A stretch of 28,930 nt of DNA from positions 35,648-64,577 of the forward strand of contig DEZK01000021.1 of assembly GCA_002365175.1 (NCBI GenBank). The letters are read 5' to 3'. The position numbers and the translations under genes were made by a program. This DNA is from Raskinella chloraquaticus (SeqCode) (GTDB lineage Bacteria > Pseudomonadota > Alphaproteobacteria > Rhizobiales > UBA4765). The notes beneath the pieces were generated by a model. The model saw only the letters and a list, made by a program, of their open reading frames with translations, searched no databases and was not told where the DNA came from. Shown in pieces: positions 23,627 through 28,930 of the stretch; positions within the stretch are counted from its first letter, which is position 1, and each line of letters opens with the position of its first letter.

Positions 23627-24340
23627 ATGCGCCCGTCAAAACGCGCCCGCGATGAAATGCGCCTGGTCAGCCTGACGCGCGGCGTCGTTAAATATGCTGA
23701 AGGCTCGTGCCTTACCAAATTTGGTGACACGCATGTGCTGGTGACGGCCTCGCTGGAAGAGCGCGTTCCAGGCTGGCTCAAGGGGCGTGGCGGCGGCTGG
23801 GTCACGGCCGAGTATGGCATGCTGCCGCGGGCAACGGCGGAACGCAACCGGCGCGAGGCGGCGCAGGGCAAACAGGGTGGACGCACCCTTGAAATCCAGC
23901 GCCTCGTTGGCCGCGCCCTGCGCACCGTGGTTGACCTCCAGGCGCTGGGCGAGCGCCAGATTCTCATTGACTGCGACGTTCTGCAGGCTGATGGCGGCAC
24001 CCGGACAGCGGCGATCACCGGGGCCTATGTGGCGCTGCGCGAATGCTTTGACTGGATGAAGGCGCGCAAGATGCTGCAGGCTGATCCCCTGCGCGATCAG
24101 GTGGCGGCGGTGTCCTGCGGCATTGTTGCTGGCGCGGCGGTGCTTGACCTTGATTATGCGGAGGATTCAACCGCTCATACCGACGCCAATTTCGTGTTGA
24201 CGGGCAGCGGTGGCATCATCGAAGTTCAAGGCACGGCCGAGCGCGAGCCCTTCAGCGAAGCCGAGCTGATGGAACTTCTGCGTCTTGCCCGCCATGGCTG
24301 CACCGACCTCTTGCGTCTCCAGCGCGAGGCGTTTGCGTGA
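23627..24340 (+). CDS. rph: Ribonuclease PH
   Basis: Phosphorolytic 3'-5' exoribonuclease that trims tRNA 3' ends and other RNAs and acts as a hexamer. The 237-residue product from ATG 23627 is the normal size, and AAAGGA lies 6 bases upstream of the start, which excludes the open 30 codons further upstream. Hallmarks include MRPSKRARDEMR, GSCLTKFGDTHVLVTASLE, GWVTAEYGMLPRAT, IDCDVLQADGGTRTAAITGA and the C-terminal VQGTAEREPFS. The stop overlaps the rdgB start by 4 bases. It is divergent from hrcA, the conserved arrangement in this class. Confidence 0.97.
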   Translation: MRPSKRARDEMRLVSLTRGVVKYAEGSCLTKFGDTHVLVTASLEERVPGWLKGRGGGWVTAEYGMLPRATAERNRREAAQGKQGGRTLEIQRLVGRALRTVVDLQALGERQILIDCDVLQADGGTRTAAITGAYVALRECFDWMKARKMLQADPLRDQVAAVSCGIVAGAAVLDLDYAEDSTAHTDANFVLTGSGGIIEVQGTAEREPFSEAELMELLRLARHGCTDLLRLQREAFA

Positions 24341-24969
24341 GCCGGCGCCTGATATCTGGCGATACGCTGATCATTGCGACGCATAATGCCGGCAAACTTG
24401 CCGAGATGGCGGAATTGCTTGCCCCTTTTGGCATCCTCACCCGTTCAGCCGGCGCCCTGCAATTGCCGGTGCCGGCAGAAACCGGCCATACCTTTGCCGA
24501 GAATGCCGGCATCAAGGCGCATGCGGCGGCCTCGGTTGCCGGCCTGCCGGCGCTTGCCGATGATTCGGGGCTGTGTGTCGAGGCGCTCGACGGCGCACCC
24601 GGTCTCTTTTCAGCCGATTGGGCGGGCCCCGACAAGAATTTCGCGACGGCCATTGCCCGGGTCGAATATGAGTTGCACCGGCGCAACGCGCGTAATCTGC
24701 GCGCCCATTTCGTCTCCGCGCTGGTTCTCGCCTGGCCGGATGGCAGCGAGGCATTGTTCGAGGGCCGTGTTCACGGAACGCTGGTCTTTCCGCCGCGCGG
24801 CGCGCTTGGTTTTGGCTATGATCCGATATTCCAGCCTGATGAGGACAACCGCACCTTTGCTGAAATGACCTCGCTCGAGAAGCACGGGCTGGAGGTGGCC
24901 CTGTCGCACCGCGCGCGCGCCTTCCGGCTTTTGGCCGCTGCCTGTCTCCACCAGCCCGAGGCAGTTTGA
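24337..24969 (+). CDS. rdgB: XTP/dITP diphosphatase (RdgB/HAM1 family)
   Basis: Cleans the nucleotide pool by hydrolysing non-canonical purine triphosphates (XTP, dITP) to monophosphates. A 210-residue product begins at GTG 24337, overlapping the rph stop as GTGA. The phosphate-binding ATHNAGKLAEM, the metal-binding LADDSGLCVEAL and the base-specificity segments GFGYDPIF and ALSHRARA are all present. The linkage rph-rdgB-hemW is the usual alphaproteobacterial order and implies one transcript. Confidence 0.96.
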   Translation: MSRRLISGDTLIIATHNAGKLAEMAELLAPFGILTRSAGALQLPVPAETGHTFAENAGIKAHAAASVAGLPALADDSGLCVEALDGAPGLFSADWAGPDKNFATAIARVEYELHRRNARNLRAHFVSALVLAWPDGSEALFEGRVHGTLVFPPRGALGFGYDPIFQPDEDNRTFAEMTSLEKHGLEVALSHRARAFRLLAAACLHQPEAV

Positions 24970-25002
24970 ATTAGGCGGCGAAGCAGTTTAGGGCTTGACG
25001 CC

Positions 25003-26163
25003 ATGAGCGCTGCTGATCCTGGCTTCGGTGTGTACGTCCATTGGCCGTTTTGCGCTGCCAAATGCCCTTATTGCGATTTCAACAGCCATGTCCGTCATCG
25101 CGCCATCGACCAGCCACGCTATGCACGAGCCTTGGCAAGCGATATCGCCGCCATGGCAGCCCTTGCGCCCGGCAGGGTCGTCACCTCGATCTTCCTGGGT
25201 GGCGGCACCCCATCGCTGATGGAGCCGGCAACGGTTGGCGCCATCCTTGAGGCTGTCGCTGCCCATTGGGCGGTTGATGGAAATGCCGAGATCACGCTTG
25301 AGGCCAATCCCTCATCGGTCGAGGCGGAGCGTTTTCGCGGCTATCGCGCGGCTGGCGTCAATCGCCTCTCACTTGGCGTGCAATCACTGGATGACAAAGC
25401 CCTGCAACGTCTTGGGCGCCTTCACAATGCGGCGCAGGCCATTGCAGCACTTGAGACCGCGCAGAGCGTTTTCAATCGCGTATCGTGTGATCTGATCTAC
25501 GCCCGGCCCGAACAGACGGTGAGTGAATGGCGGGGCGAGCTGGCGCGCGCGCTGAAAATCGCAGGCGAGCATATTTCGCTCTATCAGCTCACCATTGAAC
25601 CCGAGACGCCGTTTGCCGATCTCCATGAGCGCGGTCAGATCAAAATCCCGCTCGGTGAAGAGGCCCGCGCCTTTTATCAGGCAACGCAGGAGCTGACCGA
25701 AACCGCGGGCCTGCCAGCCTATGAAATTTCAAATCACGCCCGGCCCGGCGCCGAATCACGGCACAATCTGCTGTACTGGCGTTATGGGGATTATGCCGGC
25801 ATCGGCCCCGGCGCCCATGCCCGCCTGCCGCTGGCAGGCACAGAAGAACGCGCCGTCTACGTCGGCGAGCGCCAGCCGGAAACCTGGCTCAACAAGGTCG
25901 AAACAGCCGGGCAGGGCTTCAGCGAATATGAGCGCCTCGATGGCGAGGCGCAGGCCGATGAAATGCTGCTGATGGGCCTCAGGCTGCGCGAGGGCATCGA
26001 CCCGGCCCGCTACGAGCGCCTGGGCGGGCGCCCGCTCGACCCCGCCCGCATTGCCGGGCTGGTGGGACAAGGTCTGCTGCAGCGCGCCGATGACGGCAGG
26101 TTGATGGCAAGCGAGGACGGATTCATCGTCCTCGATGCCCTCATCGCCGATCTCGCTGTGTAG
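25003..26163 (+). CDS. hemW: Radical SAM heme chaperone HemW
   Basis: A 386-residue radical SAM protein of the HemW group, formerly annotated as oxygen-independent coproporphyrinogen III oxidase-like. VYVHWPFCAAKCPYCDF carries the CX3CX2C cluster motif at Cys17, 21 and 24. The SFLGGGTPS-type SAM-binding segment (here SIFLGGGTPSL), SLGVQSLDDKALQRLGR and the EISNHARPGAESRHNLLYWRYGDYAGIGPGAHAR stretch follow. Unlike HemN it lacks the longer N-terminal extension and the extra Cys after the motif. HemW binds heme and delivers it to haemoproteins of the respiratory chain. It follows rdgB by 33 bases and converges on the superoxide dismutase gene. Confidence 0.95.
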   Translation: MSAADPGFGVYVHWPFCAAKCPYCDFNSHVRHRAIDQPRYARALASDIAAMAALAPGRVVTSIFLGGGTPSLMEPATVGAILEAVAAHWAVDGNAEITLEANPSSVEAERFRGYRAAGVNRLSLGVQSLDDKALQRLGRLHNAAQAIAALETAQSVFNRVSCDLIYARPEQTVSEWRGELARALKIAGEHISLYQLTIEPETPFADLHERGQIKIPLGEEARAFYQATQELTETAGLPAYEISNHARPGAESRHNLLYWRYGDYAGIGPGAHARLPLAGTEERAVYVGERQPETWLNKVETAGQGFSEYERLDGEAQADEMLLMGLRLREGIDPARYERLGGRPLDPARIAGLVGQGLLQRADDGRLMASEDGFIVLDALIADLAV

Positions 26164-26197
26164 CGCACATGGCGATGTCGTTTAAACGCAATCTGCC

Positions 26198-26887
26198 CTA
26201 GGCCTTGAAGCGCGCGGCCACGACATCCCAGTTGACGAGCGTGTCCAGGACGGCCTTCACATGATCGGCGCGCCGGTTCTGGAAATCGAGGTAATAGGCG
26301 TGTTCCCACACATCGATGCCAAGAAGAGGTGTCATGCCGCGTCCGACCGGATTATTGCCGCCCGGCGTCGTGGTGATCGCCAGTTTGCCATCGCCATTTT
26401 GCACCAGCCACGCCCATCCTGAACCGAAGACGGTATTGCCGGCGGCGATCAGCGCTTCCTTCGTCTTGGCTAGGCCTTCGAGATCGCTGTCAATTTTTGC
26501 TGCCAGCGCGCCGGCGGGTGCCCTGGCGCCGCCCGGCTTGAACTGGTCCCAGTACAGTTCGTGATTGTAGCATTGGCCTGCCTGGTTGAGGATCGCCTGG
26601 TCGGCTGGAATGGTCGACGCCTTCTTCACCACATCGATGAGCGACATGTCGTTATAGTCCTTGCCCTGGGCAAGGCGATTGAGGTTGGCGTAATAGGCGG
26701 CGTGATGCTTGCCGTAATGAAGCTGCACCGTCTGCTGCCCGATCGCAGGGCTGAGCGCCGTGTCACTATAGGGCAGCGGTGGCTGGATGAATTTAGGCGT
26801 GCCCTGTGCCCGCACGAGACGCGGCATTGCAAGAGTGGCGGCGCTGGCCGCAAAAACGGCCAGCATGGCGCGGCGATGAATGGTCAT
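26198..26887 (-). CDS. Exported Fe-type superoxide dismutase
   Basis: A 229-residue Fe/Mn-family superoxide dismutase. Residues 1-27 form a signal peptide with HRRAML, a Tat-like twin arginine, a hydrophobic core and a likely cleavage at VRA-Q, so the enzyme probably acts in the periplasm. Metal ligands are the His in YGKHHAAYY, the His in CYNHELYW, and the Asp and His of DVWEHAYY. The Gln two residues before the Tyr-Asn-His (GQCYNH) matches the Gln69 position of FeSOD, and the Gln that MnSOD carries elsewhere is absent, so iron use is inferred; a cambialistic enzyme is not excluded. ATG 26887 follows GGGGGA with 7 bases of spacing. It would protect against superoxide outside the cytosol, where Fe/Mn enzymes are less common than Cu/Zn ones. 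Confidence 0.92.
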   Translation of the reverse strand: MTIHRRAMLAVFAASAATLAMPRLVRAQGTPKFIQPPLPYSDTALSPAIGQQTVQLHYGKHHAAYYANLNRLAQGKDYNDMSLIDVVKKASTIPADQAILNQAGQCYNHELYWDQFKPGGARAPAGALAAKIDSDLEGLAKTKEALIAAGNTVFGSGWAWLVQNGDGKLAITTTPGGNNPVGRGMTPLLGIDVWEHAYYLDFQNRRADHVKAVLDTLVNWDVVAARFKA

Positions 26888-27036
26888 TGGAACGTCCCCC
26901 GGGAAAAAACTTATGTTTGGTGGCCGACTGGTGTCGATTTGGCGCCAGGTCGCGCAAACCCTATTGCGCGACGGGCAAGCCTAGCCGATCTATTGATCCA
27001 GTGGAACGACGCAGGTGCAGGCATGGGTGAGGCACG

Positions 27037-27564
27037 ATGAAGCAAGGGGCAGGCGGCAAGGGTGCCTTCCTTGATCGCGACGGCGTCCTCAATGTCGATC
27101 ACGGCTATGTCAGCCGGACGGAGGATTTCGTCTGGGTTGAAGGCGCGGTGGCGGCCCTTCGCCGGCTCAAACAGGCAGGCTATGTCGTCATCGTCGTCAC
27201 CAACCAGTCAGGGATTGGCCGGGGCTATTACAGCGAGGCGGATATGAACGCGCTGCACGCATTCATGAACGCCGAGCTCGCGCGTGCCGGCGCCAGGATT
27301 GATGCCTTTTATCATTGCCCGTTTCATCCCGAGGCCGAGATCGCCGCCTGGCGCGCCGCCGATCACCCCGACCGCAAGCCCAATCCCGGCATGATCCTGC
27401 GCGGGTTGGCTGATTTTTCACTCGATCCGCGGAAATGCTTCCTCATCGGCGATCGCGAGAGCGATATCGAGGCAGCGCAGCGCGCCGGGATTGCCGCCTG
27501 CCAGTTCACAGGCGGCAATCTCGATGATGTCGTCGCAACGATCCTGTCAGATCAGCCTTCCTGA
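27037..27564 (+). CDS. gmhB: D-glycero-beta-D-manno-heptose-1,7-bisphosphate 7-phosphatase (GmhB-like, HAD-IIIA)
   Basis: A 175-residue HAD phosphatase of the histidinol-phosphatase/GmhB branch. The nucleophile motif FLDRDGVLN has Asp13 and Asp15. Motif II is VVTNQSGIGRGYYSE and motifs III/IV are KPNPGM and FLIGDRESDIEAA. GmhB removes the 7-phosphate from heptose bisphosphate in ADP-heptose synthesis for lipopolysaccharide core. In E. coli GmhB a zinc is held by Cys-Pro-His and Cys-X-Cys; here the segment reads CPFHPE and ADHPDRKP, so only one Cys remains and the zinc site is absent. A GAGG lies 5 bases before ATG 27037. No other heptose genes are in the window, so the assignment rests on family resemblance. 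Confidence 0.85.
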   Translation: MKQGAGGKGAFLDRDGVLNVDHGYVSRTEDFVWVEGAVAALRRLKQAGYVVIVVTNQSGIGRGYYSEADMNALHAFMNAELARAGARIDAFYHCPFHPEAEIAAWRAADHPDRKPNPGMILRGLADFSLDPRKCFLIGDRESDIEAAQRAGIAACQFTGGNLDDVVATILSDQPS

Positions 27565-27569
27565 AGGCG

Positions 27570-28226
27570 TCAGGCCGCCGCACCGGTGCCGATCGGGCAG
27601 GAAACGCCGGTGCCGCCGAGGCCGCAATAACCCTGCGGATTCTTGGCGAGATATTGCTGATGATATTCTTCGGCGAAATAGAATGTCGGCGCCGCGCCGA
27701 GTTCGGTGGTGATCGGACCATAACGCTTGGCCGCAAGAGCCGCCTCGAAAGCCCGCTTGCTGCTCTCGACAGCCTCGCGTTGCGCCGGCGTCGTCCAGTA
27801 GAGCGCCGAGCGATACTGCGTCCCCATATCATTGCCCTGACGCATGCCCTGTGTCGGGTCATGATTTTCCCAGAAGCATTTCAGCAGGGCCTCGAAGCTG
27901 ATTTTTGACGGGTCATAGACCACCAGGACGGCCTCCGTATGCCCCGTCTGCCCCGAACACGCTTCGTGATAGGTGGGGTTCGGCGTCGAGCCGCCCGCAT
28001 AGCCAACAGCGGTGACATAGACGCCCTCGCCAAGCTGCCAGAATTTGCGCTCGGCCCCCCAGAAGCAGCCCATGCCGAAAATCACCGTCTCGCACCCCTC
28101 GGGATAAGGCCCTTTCAGCGGGTGACCGTTGACAAAATGACGCTCGGCGGTGGCCAGAGCCGCCGCACGCCCGGGCAGAGCTTCGGAAGCGGTGGGAATC
28201 GACACTTTTTTGCGCAGGCTGAACAT
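27570..28226 (-). CDS. msrA: Peptide-methionine (S)-S-oxide reductase MsrA
   Basis: Repairs methionine-S-sulfoxide in proteins using thioredoxin. The 218-residue product from ATG 28226 has GGAG 6 bases upstream; a TTG 4 codons earlier is rejected. The active-site GMGCFWGAER contains catalytic Cys54, and the VGYAGG, YHEACSGQTGHTEAV and FYFAEEYHQQYL motifs are all intact. A C-terminal GYCGLGGTGVSC supplies the two resolving cysteines. The N-terminal extension (about 45 residues with GHPLKGPYPEG) is the form usual in alphaproteobacteria and is not a signal peptide. It converges on gmhB with 5 bases between the stops. msrB is not present. Confidence 0.96.
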   Translation of the reverse strand: MFSLRKKVSIPTASEALPGRAAALATAERHFVNGHPLKGPYPEGCETVIFGMGCFWGAERKFWQLGEGVYVTAVGYAGGSTPNPTYHEACSGQTGHTEAVLVVYDPSKISFEALLKCFWENHDPTQGMRQGNDMGTQYRSALYWTTPAQREAVESSKRAFEAALAAKRYGPITTELGAAPTFYFAEEYHQQYLAKNPQGYCGLGGTGVSCPIGTGAAA

Positions 28227-28304
28227 CGAACTCTCCAAAGTTTGCGACAGAAGGGGTATCGGAACGGATAATGATCGGACAACGCGGCGCCGGCTGCAAC
28301 CGGC

Positions 28305-28613
28305 CTATTCGAGAACATCGCGGCGCGGGCGCCCGATCCGCAGGAAAAGAAAGGCAAAAATCGCCAGGATCATGACGGTGGGCATCCTCAGGATTGTCGT
28401 CATGGCGGGGTTCCACAGCAGAGGATGGACATTTTTTTCCATCACCACCTGGAGCGCTGTCAAGGAACCGGCATGGATCTGGAACCAGGTTTTGGCAAGC
28501 GACGTCCACACCAGCGCGCTTGCCGCAATCGTGCGCGTCCCGTCGATGACCAAAGCGACAATTGCCGCCGCCAGCAGCCAGAAACCGATAAAGCGAGACG
28601 TTCCGGCGATCAT
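28305..28613 (-). CDS. Small hypothetical membrane protein with two predicted membrane helices
   Basis: A 102-residue protein starting at ATG 28613 that I do not recognise with certainty. It has a first hydrophobic helix (about 8-28), a middle region with IAASALVWTSLAKTWFQIHAGSL and HPLLWNPAMTTILRMP, and a second helix (about 77-93) ending in LRIGRPRRD. The coding-like composition, clear membrane topology and position upstream of msrA on the same strand (78 bases between) argue that it is real. It resembles uncharacterised two-helix proteins found across Hyphomicrobiales. I assign no function. A GCCGG-N6-CCGGC stem-loop directly follows its stop. Confidence 0.72.
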   Translation of the reverse strand: MIAGTSRFIGFWLLAAAIVALVIDGTRTIAASALVWTSLAKTWFQIHAGSLTALQVVMEKNVHPLLWNPAMTTILRMPTVMILAIFAFLFLRIGRPRRDVLE

Positions 28614-28787
28614 GTGGCGGCGTCTGATGTTCCGGTCAGTGTCAGGACAAGGCCAAGCGCCCGGCGGGTAAACCCCAATTCACCATGGGGGCGGCTCACG
28701 CGCAAGCCACGATCGGGTGAGCCAGCCCGGCGACACCGGTGAGCGGCACCGCGCCTTGCATTAATCTTCGGTCTCTCGGATCGCCGT

Positions 28788-28816
28788 TTGATTTTTCCGC
28801 GCCACCGGCCTAACAA
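28788..28816 (+). promoter_or_regulatory. Candidate promoter of the tRNA-Ser gene
   Basis: TTGATT (28788-28793) and TAACAA (28811-28816) are separated by exactly 17 bases and end 11 bases before the tRNA. The -10 box is poor, so this is a weak call. I see nothing else of note in the 214 bases between the small membrane protein and the tRNA. Confidence 0.35.
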
Positions 28817-28827
28817 CGCCAGCTTGC

Positions 28828-28917
28828 GGAGAGGTGGCCGAGTGGTTGAAGGCGCACGCCTGGAAAGTGTGTGTACGGGAAACCGTACCGCGGGTTCGAA
28901 TCCCGCTCTCTCCGCCA
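28828..28917 (+). tRNA. tRNA-Ser (anticodon GGA)
   Basis: A complete 90-base class II tRNA with encoded CCA. Acceptor strands GGAGAGG and TCTCTCC pair with one G-U. The D arm contains GGCCGAGTGGTTGAAGGC. The anticodon stem CACGC/GTGTG encloses the loop CTGGAAA with anticodon GGA, which reads UCC and UCU codons. A long variable arm (GTACGG-GAAA-CCGTAC) marks it as serine, and the T arm is GCGGG-TTCGAAT-CCCGC. Confidence 0.98.
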
Positions 28918-28930
28918 ATACGCAGAAGTT

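Noticed and set aside
28289..28304. GCCGG-N6-CCGGC hairpin after the small membrane protein as a terminator
   Set aside because: The stem is only 5 bases and there is no T-tract on the relevant strand, so I do not call a Rho-independent terminator.
28610..28918. Leftward open frame of 102 codons ending near the window edge
   Set aside because: It covers the tRNA-Ser on the opposite strand, and its N-terminus is the well-known spurious translation of tRNA sequence.

Overview
The window is chromosomal DNA from a high-GC alphaproteobacterium, most likely of the order Hyphomicrobiales (Rhizobiales). The evidence is the protein content (penicillin-binding protein activator next to rsmI-yraN-gshB-comM, DUF2244 next to nth, hrcA divergent from rph-rdgB-hemW, a stand-alone 78-residue Lrp/AsnC ligand-binding domain protein) and one intergenic double palindrome that resembles the RIME-type repeats of rhizobia. 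Most of it is core housekeeping DNA. I see no prophage, insertion sequence, CRISPR array or toxin-antitoxin pair.

Layout. Positions 1-6047 read leftward: a PAS-containing hybrid histidine kinase (cut by the window edge), comM/yifB, gshB, yraN and rsmI. A divergent lipoprotein gene (6235-7476) follows. Then come the RIME-like repeat and the small Lrp-like gene. From 8.0 to 13.0 kb lies a mixed metabolic and repair region: an arylformamidase-like alpha/beta hydrolase, a RutE-like nitroreductase, a Gfo/Idh/MocA dehydrogenase, an AraC-methyltransferase fusion of the Ada type, a metallo-beta-lactamase-fold hydrolase and a DUF2244 membrane protein. Next is nth (endonuclease III), convergent with a short formyltransferase.

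grpE and mutS (14.46-17.81 kb, rightward) overlap and sit behind a candidate heat-shock promoter. They converge on a leftward five-gene string: hrcA, an M20 deacylase, a peptide-type ABC binding protein and two permeases. Gene ends in that string overlap or nearly touch, so it is probably one operon. No ATPase gene for the transporter lies in the window. rph, rdgB and hemW run rightward from the hrcA divergence point. The right end has an exported Fe-type superoxide dismutase, gmhB, msrA, a small membrane protein and a tRNA-Ser(GGA).

Functional themes are glutathione and oxidative-damage defence (gshB, SOD, msrA), DNA repair (nth, mutS, the Ada-like protein, rdgB), heat-shock control (hrcA, grpE) and RNA maturation (rsmI, rph). 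The observations most worth checking are the split of the usual hrcA-grpE pair, with an arrangement that one inversion would explain; the likely co-transcription of mutS with grpE; the RIME-like element; and a transporter operon without ATPases behind hrcA. I did not find a convincing new defence or biosynthetic system.
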